Assembly (NCBI RefSeq): GCF_020531905.1
Contig: NZ_JAJAWG010000008.1
Coordinates: 1-64,000, forward strand
Direction: 5' to 3'
DNA: 64,000 nucleotides
DNA from: Deefgea salmonis
GTDB lineage: Bacteria; Pseudomonadota; Gammaproteobacteria; Burkholderiales; Chitinibacteraceae
Numbering within the stretch: position 1 is the stretch's first letter; each line of letters begins with the position of its first letter. This document shows positions 8,486 through 17,710 of the stretch, one piece after another. The position numbers were made by a program, and so were the translations under genes. The notes under the pieces were generated by a model. That model searched no databases, was not told the origin of the DNA, and was given only the letters and a program-made list of their open reading frames with translations.

Positions 8486-11400
8486 TTATCGAATGACTTC
8501 GGTCCAATTAATAGGTACGACCACGCGAGAATCACACACCTTAACTCCAGTGCCTTTGCCTGAAGGATCTACGTCAATTGCTTTTTTACATGGCTTTACA
8601 CCTTGATGATTATAATCACGACCAAAACCACGCTCATCATTTAAACCGGATGGTGTAGCACCTTCTACCGTGGTGGTGCCATTGGGGGACGAAGTGGATG
8701 AAATCAAACCCACATTAGGCGCAGAAACTTTAGACTTATCGCTACTATTGGTCATCTCAAAACGCTGGCGGGTCTGCCCACCATCATCCAGATTTAATGC
8801 CATTAATGCAGAGCGTGCAGTAAATGAACACTGGTTAGTTAGATCTTGATAGGGAATTAAAGTATTGAATAAAATAGTGTTGCCGGCGATGCGTGGCATC
8901 CCCACGCTGCGTTCTTCAGCCAAGGTGTAATCAATGTACCAGCCAAATTCAACACTAACATTTTTAAATAGGTTTTCATCCGTGCAATTAGCTTGAAAAG
9001 ACCCATCGACTTTTTTTGGTAAAATGCAGCGGTAGTTTTCAATGTCACTCAAGGTTAAACCCGGCTTATTTAACTGAATTAAATCATTGCTATTATAGGA
9101 CTGAATTTTTTGCTGTATTAATTTAGAGCTTGTTATGGAGGCAAATGAAGCGACATCACCAGATGCAGCACCGGTAGAGCTCAGTTGCTCTTCTTTATCC
9201 ACGATGCCATAGAAACTAGCTACATTAGATTGACCTGAGCAAGACGCAGCAAATCGATCACAATCCTCAGAAAACTTACCCGTGCCAAAATAAACCATCA
9301 AGCGTTTATTCACAATACTGAGTGCAGTCTCGACTTTTTTCTCAAACGCCACCGCAGGTGGGCTCACAATCGACTGTGCACCATCAGTGCGGGTGGCTTT
9401 AAATAAGGGTTTGCTGGCCAACCCCAGTTTCCAATTCGCTGGATCTGCGCTCTTGACATCAAATTTCCATAAATTACCTAACATATCACCCGCATAAATT
9501 ACGTCTGCGGTACCGTTGTTATCTAAATCAGCGGCAGTGGGGGCTGATAAACCATTTACGCCAGTACCTGCCAGCGTTGCATCAATCAATATTTTCTTCG
9601 CGGTAGTTGTATTCCAGCCCGATCCAGGGCCTGCGACATCCAATAAAAATAAAGCCGCATTGCCGTTGTCGCTATTAAAGCCATTGCCGATGATGGCATA
9701 CCATTTTCCATCATTCATTTTGCTAATGAGTGGGCTATACGGTTGATAGCCCATATCAGGGCTACCCTGTGTGGTGTTGGTGGTATTAAAATACTCCCAG
9801 CGGGTGGTGCTAGGGATGGTTGTGGAGTTCACACTGAGTGGCGTGGTGATATCCAGTGCAAATACCCCTTTTCCGCCAAAACCAGCGGTGGCGATTAGCA
9901 GTGTGCTCCAATTACTGCCTATTTTCACATCCTGTACTGCAGCTTGGCCATTTAAAAAATACTCATGGTTATAAGATTGGTCTTCTAATTTCCTTAATTT
10001 ATCAAATACAAACGATGGAATATAGCCAAAACGCTCTGTCCCATTATTGGTTTGATTAGTCACTACATCGTCCATAAAGGCATGAAATACCCCACCATTG
10101 GCACCGGCATAAACGAAATTAGTCCGATCTTTATTTGCACCGGCAAAAGTCTTATAACCGGCATCTGAATAATAATTTTCGTCTCCAACAGGGCCCACTG
10201 CATAGGGTTGGGCATCTAATATATCGGCGATGTAATTGGTTTGATTGACAAATTTTTCCCGTGCTCTAAATTTGCCGGTCACCGTGCCTTCGTTACTATT
10301 ATCACCACGAATATAGTTTGCGCGCGCTGCCATCACAGGCGTCACTACCGAGCCACCCGGATCGCCACTGGGATAATTAAGTGCGGCTTTTTGATTCGAT
10401 GATAAATCCTTCAACCCAGCGGCACTATCAAAGGCAGTGCCTGTCCGCGTATCGGGATTCCAGGTCATTAATACTCGCTTTACCGGTGATAACAGTTTTG
10501 AAGGATCATTGGCATCCCAATAGACGGTACCCAATTGCAGCGTAGAAGTGGAAAGGGACAGCGCCGAAAGATTGCCGCTCCATTGCTTGGCTTTATAAGC
10601 GGTACGATAAATGCGGAAGTCGCTGCTGGTTGAGCTGCCCCCAGCAGCACTGCCGACGGGCGCACTCGAACGGCTGGTGGCATCAATGCGGGAAAAAGCG
10701 CGGTCTAGCTGCTCTTTTAATTTTAATGGATTAGTGACTAAAAAATAATTATCTGGAATCTTGTCACCATCCACATCCCATTCGGCGTCATTATCAATGA
10801 CGTTTTTATTTGGGCTGGTATCTTCGTCATCGTCAACAAAGCCGCCGTACTTAGCCGCATACCACAGTGGTGATTTCAAATCGGTCACCGTTGCCGACGT
10901 GCTATTCACCGCAAAAATCCGTGAATCAGTGAGTGCGGTTAAATTGCCAATGGGGCTGATTGGCGCGCCTGAGTCAGTTGGCTTGCCTAAGACCACTGTT
11001 GCTGGTTTGGCATCCATCCAATAATTAACATTAGCACCGCCAACATCTTTAACTACTAAATAAACCCCGTCTTTAGTCGAGCCAGAAACCACATAGCCCA
11101 TATGCTGATCAATACCCCCTGCGGCGTAGGTAGAATCCACTGTGACTAAGATTGTATTGTCGCTTTGCAACTGAATCGTATATTCAGCGATGGCATCCAT
11201 ATCGTGGTCGCCACCGTACTCAACGTCTTCGAAGTTAATACGGAATTTATAATAGGGGCGACCACCGTTCAAAGCTAAATCGGTTGGGAAACCCGGAACA
11301 TTCCGAATCTTATCGATATAGTAATCAACAATTTGATTGGTTGGGCGGTAATTCGCTGCGGTACCAGTTCCGCCACCATTGGATGGTGATTTGGCAAATG

Positions 11401-13183
11401 GGGTAAAAATTACATTTTTACCATTCACAGGAACTTCAATTTTTGGCAATGGCGATGACAGTGCAATTGCAAATGTGCTAACCAATTGCTTTTCTGCTAC
11501 TGCATTAATGTCGTTAATGCGGCCAAATTGAGCGACTGCAGCAGTCGCAAAAGTCCCTGATTTGCCAGGCTCATCAGGCAAGCCTTTTAAATTTGCAAAT
11601 GTTGTTGCCGTTTTAACCGTTGGCGCTAAATCATTATTGCTACCATTTGAGCCAATCACTACTGATTTTGCACCAGAGCCAAACTCATCTTGCCATATTT
11701 TATCTAAAGCGTTCGATTGATTAAATGAATTGCCATTCAGGCTGGCATTGCTAATACCATCATCAAATGATGGATTAATATCTGACAGTAAGGTGATGAC
11801 GGGTTTAGCACACACACTATTGCGGGGTACACCATTATTACTGCCATAGGGATTAGTCCATGCTGCGACTGATAAACCTAAGGCATTGCCTTTGGCATCA
11901 GTGGTTAAGTTGGCGTTCGCACCAGAAAAATAGCGCATGGTTTCCCACATCATTTCGCCGACTGGATTACCCCAGCCACTACAACTACCGTTGATTAATT
12001 GCTTAGCAAACGCATTGGCATACGAGCATTCACCATCATTAGCACTAACACCAAACCACTCTCGGCTATTGGCAAAACCTTCAACTCTAAAGTTATCAAT
12101 GGATCGGATCACCCCAACCGCCGCTTTGAAAGTACCATTCGTAATATCCACTTCATCATCAATGGTGGAAATATTTTTGCGTAATACTCCGCCTTGTGTA
12201 TTACTTGAATAACTACCACTCATTAAACCAAAACGCATTGAGTCAGCGTCACCATACTGCTGAATTAGGCCAAATGGTTTGAATGAGGTGCCATACTTTT
12301 TGCACTCAGTTTCTAATAGCCCCGTTTTACAGACCTGCACCCGAACGTTGTAGTTGGTCATATCAGCAGTTGGAATGTTGACGCGGTTATTACTGCCGTC
12401 GGCGTATTGCGCATCAGCAACCGGCCTTTCAATACTGAGCCATTCCCAAATACGGCGCGGGCTATTTGTAATGGTTCTAAGTAAAGGTGGATTATTAAAA
12501 CTGGTGCTGCACGGATTGCTAGTTGTACACATGGTGGTGTTGGCAAATAAATGTCGGCTTGTACCAGTAGGTAAAGCCATAGGGGTATATTCGGTAATGT
12601 TATATCCATCATTGGCTACGCTTTGATACTCTTTACCCCAGCTGTGGGCGTCTTGGGGAATAAAAGCGCGCTCTAATTCGGTCTCGGTGGCGGTGTCTTT
12701 ACTGCGCTTCCCGCCATATAGCACCCGGCGAATCGCATCAATCCGCGAAGTGGTGAGGTAATTTAGAAAATCACCGCTCCAAGGTGCGGAGCCATTATTT
12801 AGGCATTTTTTATTTGTCGTGATTTCGATCGGTTCAAAGCGACCGCCAGTATATTGATAGCATTTATAGCTATCAAAATAGCCATAATAATCAATTTTGA
12901 AATTGCCTTTTACCGCAGCAAAACTGGGTTTAACTTGCCAGCCTTGATACCCCACATCATAGATACCATCACCATCTAAATCGGATGCGTCGTTGTAGGC
13001 TTCATAAAAAAGCCGATGATCCTTGCCTACGACCAGCATATTGAGGGGTGGTTCATTCGAGGATTGGTACAGCGGGGCAAATGGATCGCGACCGCTTTGG
13101 GTGAAGTTTTGCACAGGAGCAGCATGAATGACTTGTGCCGAAAAAATACTAAAAATCATTAATGCTAAAAATTTAATTTTCAT
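8486..13183 (-). CDS. pilY1: Pilus tip adhesin/biogenesis factor PilY1 (PilC)
   Basis: Very large exported type IV pilus protein of 1565 aa, thought to act at the pilus tip in adhesion and to control retraction. It has a signal peptide (MKIKFLALMIFSIFSAQVIHA), a long N-terminal region of unclear structure, and a C-terminal beta-propeller (about 920-1560). The calcium-binding loop DLDNNGTADVIYAGD lies near residue 1220, with AGDMLGNLWKFD following. The start at 13183 has TAGGAG upstream and begins a normal signal peptide. It follows pilX by 17 bases and precedes pilE, as in other beta/gammaproteobacteria. Confidence 0.95.
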   Translation of the reverse strand: MKIKFLALMIFSIFSAQVIHAAPVQNFTQSGRDPFAPLYQSSNEPPLNMLVVGKDHRLFYEAYNDASDLDGDGIYDVGYQGWQVKPSFAAVKGNFKIDYYGYFDSYKCYQYTGGRFEPIEITTNKKCLNNGSAPWSGDFLNYLTTSRIDAIRRVLYGGKRSKDTATETELERAFIPQDAHSWGKEYQSVANDGYNITEYTPMALPTGTSRHLFANTTMCTTSNPCSTSFNNPPLLRTITNSPRRIWEWLSIERPVADAQYADGSNNRVNIPTADMTNYNVRVQVCKTGLLETECKKYGTSFKPFGLIQQYGDADSMRFGLMSGSYSSNTQGGVLRKNISTIDDEVDITNGTFKAAVGVIRSIDNFRVEGFANSREWFGVSANDGECSYANAFAKQLINGSCSGWGNPVGEMMWETMRYFSGANANLTTDAKGNALGLSVAAWTNPYGSNNGVPRNSVCAKPVITLLSDINPSFDDGISNASLNGNSFNQSNALDKIWQDEFGSGAKSVVIGSNGSNNDLAPTVKTATTFANLKGLPDEPGKSGTFATAAVAQFGRINDINAVAEKQLVSTFAIALSSPLPKIEVPVNGKNVIFTPFAKSPSNGGGTGTAANYRPTNQIVDYYIDKIRNVPGFPTDLALNGGRPYYKFRINFEDVEYGGDHDMDAIAEYTIQLQSDNTILVTVDSTYAAGGIDQHMGYVVSGSTKDGVYLVVKDVGGANVNYWMDAKPATVVLGKPTDSGAPISPIGNLTALTDSRIFAVNSTSATVTDLKSPLWYAAKYGGFVDDDEDTSPNKNVIDNDAEWDVDGDKIPDNYFLVTNPLKLKEQLDRAFSRIDATSRSSAPVGSAAGGSSTSSDFRIYRTAYKAKQWSGNLSALSLSTSTLQLGTVYWDANDPSKLLSPVKRVLMTWNPDTRTGTAFDSAAGLKDLSSNQKAALNYPSGDPGGSVVTPVMAARANYIRGDNSNEGTVTGKFRAREKFVNQTNYIADILDAQPYAVGPVGDENYYSDAGYKTFAGANKDRTNFVYAGANGGVFHAFMDDVVTNQTNNGTERFGYIPSFVFDKLRKLEDQSYNHEYFLNGQAAVQDVKIGSNWSTLLIATAGFGGKGVFALDITTPLSVNSTTIPSTTRWEYFNTTNTTQGSPDMGYQPYSPLISKMNDGKWYAIIGNGFNSDNGNAALFLLDVAGPGSGWNTTTAKKILIDATLAGTGVNGLSAPTAADLDNNGTADVIYAGDMLGNLWKFDVKSADPANWKLGLASKPLFKATRTDGAQSIVSPPAVAFEKKVETALSIVNKRLMVYFGTGKFSEDCDRFAASCSGQSNVASFYGIVDKEEQLSSTGAASGDVASFASITSSKLIQQKIQSYNSNDLIQLNKPGLTLSDIENYRCILPKKVDGSFQANCTDENLFKNVSVEFGWYIDYTLAEERSVGMPRIAGNTILFNTLIPYQDLTNQCSFTARSALMALNLDDGGQTRQRFEMTNSSDKSKVSAPNVGLISSTSSPNGTTTVEGATPSGLNDERGFGRDYNHQGVKPCKKAIDVDPSGKGTGVKVCDSRVVVPINWTEVIR

Positions 13184-13200
13184 GATTTTGCTCCTAGTGA

Positions 13201-13725
13201 TCAACATGCCTTAACAAGCGAACGAATTAAAACAGAACTATTGGCTTCAGCGCCTGTGCCTGCGGCCCAAACTTCATACAGAGTACAGCCATCGGCATCT
13301 TGTTGATTTAAATCGCGCAATGCCCAGCGTGGTTGAGCGGCTACACCTGATATTGCTAATGTCTGTGATGTATTAGCACTGTTTACTTTATTGCAAGTTG
13401 CATTGTTTATATGACAGGTTTTATTGTCGTCTGTCCAAGTTCCATTTGAAATTAACGTAGCATATGCATTTTTTCCACATAGACCTTTTTGACATTGATC
13501 TAAAGGAATACCAGAAAATGAAATATCGTCTACTAATTGCGCTTGAGCACGCTGTAAAGCCAATTGCGCCATTTGAAAAGCTTGCGCTCGCGCTCTATAA
13601 TTTCCTGCGGAACGCTCAACTGAAGTTGCACTTTTAACTGCATATACAACTGCGATTGTAATTGCAATTAAAAAAATAATACTGGTAATTAAAACGAAAC
13701 CATCTTGCCTGTTTGATTCGTACAT
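13201..13725 (-). CDS. pilX: Minor pilin assembly protein PilX
   Basis: PilX-type minor pilin of 174 aa. The N-terminus reads MYESNRQDG then FVLITSIIFLIAIT, giving a prepilin-peptidase site and a membrane helix that lacks Glu5, as is usual for PilX. QMAQLALQRAQAQL follows in the N-terminal helix. Minor pilins prime pilus assembly with PilY1. Spacing to pilW is 15 bases and to pilY1 17 bases, consistent with one operon. Identification rests mainly on the N-terminal signature and gene order. Confidence 0.85.
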   Translation of the reverse strand: MYESNRQDGFVLITSIIFLIAITIAVVYAVKSATSVERSAGNYRARAQAFQMAQLALQRAQAQLVDDISFSGIPLDQCQKGLCGKNAYATLISNGTWTDDNKTCHINNATCNKVNSANTSQTLAISGVAAQPRWALRDLNQQDADGCTLYEVWAAGTGAEANSSVLIRSLVKAC

Positions 13726-13740
13726 TTTATTTGCCTTTAA

Positions 13741-14541
13741 TCAATTGTATTTATTTCTTAAGCTGACCGTGGTATTAAATGTGCGATAGTTTGCACCATC
13801 ATTAGCATCGATAGCGGCTTGAGTGTTATCGCACTTAAGGTAAGTTCGGCCTGTGGTTTTTGCTGCAATATTATTTTTGCTACTCTTTGTAACTAAGCAG
13901 ACTTTAATTGAGTAAACATCCTCCCAATTTACTGACGTGTTTTTATATGCATCAGCAATATGATCTTTTTTTCCTATGTTTATGCCGTCAGCATCCGCTT
14001 TGTCTTCGCCATATAGAATATTAAAATCAATAACATTGTCAGTGATGACTTGCTCATCGGAAACTACCCCTGCTGCTGATAGCTTGCCACATTTAAGTTG
14101 TGCCCCATCTAGATAAATCTTATAACCGTGCAGAGCTGAGTCTTTCAGTTGTGGAAAATTGCTATTTCCAGCGCTATCAGCAGCACAGCTAATACTATGC
14201 CCTAGTGGATCGCCATAAAAACGAGCACTAATTGAATTGGCATTACCTTTGATAATATTTTTGGCATCAATCCCATGAGTAGTTGCCATATTTTTAAAAT
14301 ATACTGCGATGTTGGCTTCATCTATATATCCAGCTTGATATGCAATTCTTTGAATGGTAAATAATGCATATTTCCCTTCATCAGCTTGTCGATTGACTTC
14401 AGATTGAGTGCTGAATGTATTTTTAGTTTGCAAGTAGATATTAGCCACTGCCAATGTTAATAACATTGCAAGTGATAATCCAATCATTAATTCAATGAGT
14501 GTAAAGCCTAGGTTGTATTTTATTAATTGATGTTGGCTCAT
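13741..14541 (-). CDS. pilW: Minor pilin PilW
   Basis: PilW-type minor pilin of 266 aa. The leader MSQHQLIKYNLG is followed by FTLIELMIGLSLAMLL, with Glu5 present. The next segment NRQADEGKYALFTIQR is typical of PilW. The C-terminal globular domain has several cysteines. It lies between pilV and pilX in the minor-pilin operon and acts with them and PilY1 in the priming complex. Confidence 0.88.
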   Translation of the reverse strand: MSQHQLIKYNLGFTLIELMIGLSLAMLLTLAVANIYLQTKNTFSTQSEVNRQADEGKYALFTIQRIAYQAGYIDEANIAVYFKNMATTHGIDAKNIIKGNANSISARFYGDPLGHSISCAADSAGNSNFPQLKDSALHGYKIYLDGAQLKCGKLSAAGVVSDEQVITDNVIDFNILYGEDKADADGINIGKKDHIADAYKNTSVNWEDVYSIKVCLVTKSSKNNIAAKTTGRTYLKCDNTQAAIDANDGANYRTFNTTVSLRNKYN

Positions 14542-14557
14542 TTTCTTCTCAATTAAA

Positions 14558-15238
14558 TTAATTAGATATTGTGGTAGAAAAACGCTTTAGTATTCTGACT
14601 TGTTTATCATTAGCATCGGAGTCGTCTGTTGCCGCACCCGAGGTATTTTCTGTTTTTGCAACTTGCTCTTCATACCAAATCTTGATGACATAGGGCGCCG
14701 CGGCATAATCGGCACTGCTTGCTGCTAAGCAACCTGTGCCACCATTGGGTTTGGTGCCATCCTCAGGTGTATCGTCCTTGCAAATTACTGCGCCACCTTC
14801 TGCCCCCATTGGTAAAGACTGTTTCACCAATAAAAGCCAATCTGCGACTTCTTTTTTGGCTAAATCTTGGCTAAATGTTGCTGTTTTAGTATTTTTTGTG
14901 AAGCCAGTTGGTTCTGCACAGGTATATTTGCTGGCTGAACTGTCGTAGGTGCACGTGAGCTGAGCGTAGTCAGGGGCGACAGGAATTTTCACGTCGGAAT
15001 TGTAATAAACAGCATCATTCCCTGGCTCTGGTACATCAAATTGCTTAGGCGCGTTAGTTTGGATTTGCTCAGCCATGGTGGTGGCTAAATCGCTGGCAAT
15101 TGAGCGTAAATTCGAGCTGTGTGAGGCGCGTAATGAGTAGGCTTGCAGTGAAGCTAGGCCTAATATACCAAACGCCAACACCACGATAGAAATCAATACT
15201 TCGAGCAGAATGGTGCCGGACTGGTTTGACTGTTTCAT
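14558..15238 (-). CDS. pilV: Minor pilin PilV
   Basis: PilV-type minor pilin of 226 aa. The leader MKQSNQSG is followed by TILLEVLISIVVLAFGILG, which is the PilV pattern. LASLQAYSLRASHSSN follows, matching the LQ..AL..... helix of that family. The ATG at 15238 has AGGAG upstream, avoiding an overlap with fimT. It is the second gene of the operon. Confidence 0.88.
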   Translation of the reverse strand: MKQSNQSGTILLEVLISIVVLAFGILGLASLQAYSLRASHSSNLRSIASDLATTMAEQIQTNAPKQFDVPEPGNDAVYYNSDVKIPVAPDYAQLTCTYDSSASKYTCAEPTGFTKNTKTATFSQDLAKKEVADWLLLVKQSLPMGAEGGAVICKDDTPEDGTKPNGGTGCLAASSADYAAAPYVIKIWYEEQVAKTENTSGAATDDSDANDKQVRILKRFSTTISN

Positions 15239-15249
15239 GATGGTGGCTC

Positions 15250-15765
15250 CTAGCTGCAAGTGCCATTTTGGGTACGACTAATCCGGCCCAATTTATCGAC
15301 ATTGACGACTCTTTTAGTGGTACCTGAATTGCAGAAGGTGATATTGGTATCAGCCAAGTCACCTAAGATGACAGCGCGAAACCTTATGGCTAGTTGATCA
15401 CTATCAATACTATCGACGTTTTTAATCGCTTGGGTTACCCGCAATACTTCTTCATCTGTATCTTTGAGTTTGTCGCCATTGGTATCGACAAAGATGATCC
15501 AGCCAGTGCGCCAGTCTGGCGTGCCGGTTTTGCAGGTGGGCGCATCGGCGGATGGATTACCTGAGTTGCAAATGGTGATGCTTATGCCTCTTTTGATCGC
15601 TTCTGATTTGGCGAGGCCAAGGCTATTGATCAGCTCTTCGGAGGCCCCGGTTAACTGACCATTTTTCATAAATGTCTGCAGATTGGGGGCGGCGATGCTG
15701 GCAATGATGGCCAGCAAGGCCACTACAATCATCATTTCTATTAATGAAAAGCCTACTTGTTTCAT
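15250..15765 (-). CDS. fimT: FimT/GspH-type pseudopilin
   Basis: First gene of the minor-pilin operon; 171 aa. The leader MKQVG precedes FSLIEMMIVVALLAIIASIA with Glu5. The soluble part has GspH/FimT features: LGLAKSEAIKRG, DWRTGWIIFVD and the closing GRISRTQNGTC. Two cysteine pairs could form disulfides. FimT has been linked to DNA uptake in some species and to pilus assembly generally; which applies here cannot be told. Confidence 0.88.
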   Translation of the reverse strand: MKQVGFSLIEMMIVVALLAIIASIAAPNLQTFMKNGQLTGASEELINSLGLAKSEAIKRGISITICNSGNPSADAPTCKTGTPDWRTGWIIFVDTNGDKLKDTDEEVLRVTQAIKNVDSIDSDQLAIRFRAVILGDLADTNITFCNSGTTKRVVNVDKLGRISRTQNGTCS

Positions 15766-15965
15766 ATTATTTCCAATACATTAAGCGTGCGCTAAGTAAG
15801 TGAAAAATAAGGGAAAGTTTTTTTTTATACAATCAAGCGTTTAAAAGCAGGTGTTCTGTTGTATGGCGATTTTAATCGCTGAGCCGTTTTTTAATTTAGT
15901 CGCGGATTTTATTCTTGTCGCAACGATAAGATAAACGACTGTGTTTTTGCTATAAACGGTTTGAT

Positions 15966-16238
15966 TTGTGTAAGTTTTTGATGATTTGCAATATTCATTC
16001 GTCGAATATCAGCAGTAGCAATGGCCGCTACACCACCGCCAGCGGCGGAACGACTTGCGGCGTTGCCAATCCTAGCGGCACCCCAAGTAATACCTATTAC
16101 ACCTTTACTGCGGCGTGTACTGACACTACATTTACGCTGACGGCGACTCCCATTACTGGCAAGTCACAGGCGAGCGACGGCACGCTCATTCTGGATAATA
16201 CCGGCGCACGTACTGGTACTGGAACTTGGCCTACTTAA
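15966..16238 (+). pseudogene. 5'-truncated type IV pilin (orphan C-terminal cassette)
   Basis: The 90-codon frame encodes a pilin C-terminal domain without the leader or N-terminal helix. From about residue 19 it reads NGRYTTASGGTTCGVANPSG, then YYTFTAACTD, TFTLTATP, QASDGTLILDNTGARTGT. This is the usual end of PilE-type pilins, including the disulfide cysteines. Nothing like FTLIELM is found in any frame in the 200 bases upstream. It lies on the strand opposite the pil operon, and its stop overlaps the end of the LysR gene by four bases. It could be a decayed pilin gene or a silent donor cassette like Neisseria pilS. Confidence 0.75.
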
Positions 16239-17152
16239 TCCGCAGCCGAGCTGGATAATCTGGCTTTTAGCTCGGGCAAAATAAAATCAATAAAGGCGCG
16301 GTATTTTTTGGGCATCGCGCTGCGTTGTGGATAGACCAAATAAATTGGCGTTGGTTTTTCGTACCACTGTGGCAGCACCGCCTGTAATAATCCCAAGCGA
16401 CAATAGCTTTCACCAACGATGTCGGGCAATAGCGCGATGCCGTGTCCGGCTACGGCACTCATTGCGAGTGTGGGATTGTTATTGCTGCACAGTACCGGTT
16501 GCAAGTCGACAGTGAATTTGGCGCCGGCCGATTGCGTTTGCCATTGCCGCGTTGTTTGATATTCGTCGTTAATTAAAATGTCGTGGAGAGTCAGATCTGC
16601 TGGGCTGTGTAATTGCGGCGCTTGTTGCAAATAATGCGGTGAGGCGTAGAGTTTTTCCAGTGAATGGCCGGCAAGTCGTCCGACTAAGCGCTCATCGCCG
16701 ACCGTGCCTGAACGAATACAAAAATCAATGCCTTCCAAAATCGGGTCTTGTATTCGGTTATTGGCGTCAACGCGGATATTGAGTTTGGGTTGTAATTTGG
16801 CAAATTGCGCCATTAAAGGCCCGATGACGTATTGCGCCATCGAGGGCGTGGTGCTGATGAATAATTCGCCTTCAATATGTTGCTGGGTATCTTCAATATC
16901 TAAACGCACTTGGCCTAATAATTCGCGTAAAGCTTGCGCATGAATTAACAGTGTTTGGCCGGATTCAGTTAAAGAAATACGCCGCGTGCTGCGTAGTAAT
17001 AACACCGAACTTAATTCCAGCTCTAATTGGCTAATTAGCTGGCTCACATGGCTTTTGGCGCAGCTCATTTCTTGCGCTGCCGCCGTAAAACTACCAAGAC
17101 GAGCGAGAGATTCAAAGGCGAGCAAAGCTTCGGGCAGCAATTTTGTTTTCAT
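16235..17152 (-). CDS. LysR-family transcriptional regulator
   Basis: Cytoplasmic regulator of 305 aa. The N-terminal winged helix-turn-helix (about 5-65) contains LGSFTAAAQEMSCAKSHVSQ and RRISLTESG. The rest is an effector-binding domain of the LysR substrate-binding fold, with MSAVAGHGIALLPD typical of the CrgA/AaeR-like group. The target cannot be told; the next gene, gshA, starts more than 550 bases away on the other strand. Confidence 0.9.
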   Translation of the reverse strand: MKTKLLPEALLAFESLARLGSFTAAAQEMSCAKSHVSQLISQLELELSSVLLLRSTRRISLTESGQTLLIHAQALRELLGQVRLDIEDTQQHIEGELFISTTPSMAQYVIGPLMAQFAKLQPKLNIRVDANNRIQDPILEGIDFCIRSGTVGDERLVGRLAGHSLEKLYASPHYLQQAPQLHSPADLTLHDILINDEYQTTRQWQTQSAGAKFTVDLQPVLCSNNNPTLAMSAVAGHGIALLPDIVGESYCRLGLLQAVLPQWYEKPTPIYLVYPQRSAMPKKYRAFIDFILPELKARLSSSAAD

Positions 17153-17364
17153 TGAAGAACAACTTGTTTTGAGTTTGATGACTAATCAATGCCACATTAT
17201 GCCCATAGGATATACCGCTGGGTCAATCAATGTGGGATGAGACATGTACTGTTATTTAAAGCAATTTTGGCGGAGTTGGCTGATGGATGAGCGAAAATAT
17301 GATGCTTTTTCGCGCACTCATCGCTGGGTAACGCCGCGAAAACCGATTCAGCACGGCGGGAAAT

Positions 17365-17384
17365 CTAACGTCAACAGACTCTAA
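17365..17384 (+). repeat. Dispersed intergenic motif, copy c
   Basis: Reads CTAACGTCAACAGACTCTAA, matching the dispersed motif at most positions. Confidence 0.7.
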
Positions 17385-17503
17385 TACGCGTGAATGGATT
17401 GTTCCGGAAAGCGAAATTGGGGCGTTGATACATATCTTGTTATGGCGATCAGCGCTGACTGCACATGGTTTGGTTTTTAAAGTGGCATCAATCGCTGCCA
17501 CGC

Positions 17504-17523
17504 CAAACGTCAGCAGGGTTTAG
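17504..17523 (+). repeat. Dispersed intergenic motif, copy d (diverged)
   Basis: Reads CAAACGTCAGCAGGGTTTAG. The first half matches the dispersed motif; the second half diverges. Confidence 0.5.
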
Positions 17524-17710
17524 AGGCCGATTGAACTGGCACTCAATTACGTTTTTAAAGAGGCACGGGTATAGGCTTCTGGGCTTTGTATTTAAAGGCT
17601 TGTATGTTTATACCTGTTGACTGCTTGGCCAATGGCGCATGCTGAGCTTGAATTTCGCCACTTAGCCGCCATATCTTGCAGATCCCTTTCTAACTTTCGC
17701 CGGAGTCGCC

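Larger units (their letters stand above)
17153..17710. other. Intergenic region between LysR gene and gshA
   Basis: No gene seen in 558 bases. It contains two copies of the dispersed motif (17365-17384 and 17504-17523). The first is preceded by GCTGGGTAACGCCGCGAAAA, similar to 11-30 upstream of pal (AACGCTGAGTCGCCGCGAAAA). The stretch looks like a site where decayed repeats have accumulated. Confidence 0.6.

Noticed and set aside
8857-9048. Minus-strand open frame inside pilY1, and other antisense or shifted frames within large genes
   Set aside because: They lie wholly inside a strongly supported gene, have no ribosome sites and encode no recognisable sequence; they are shadows of the real frame.
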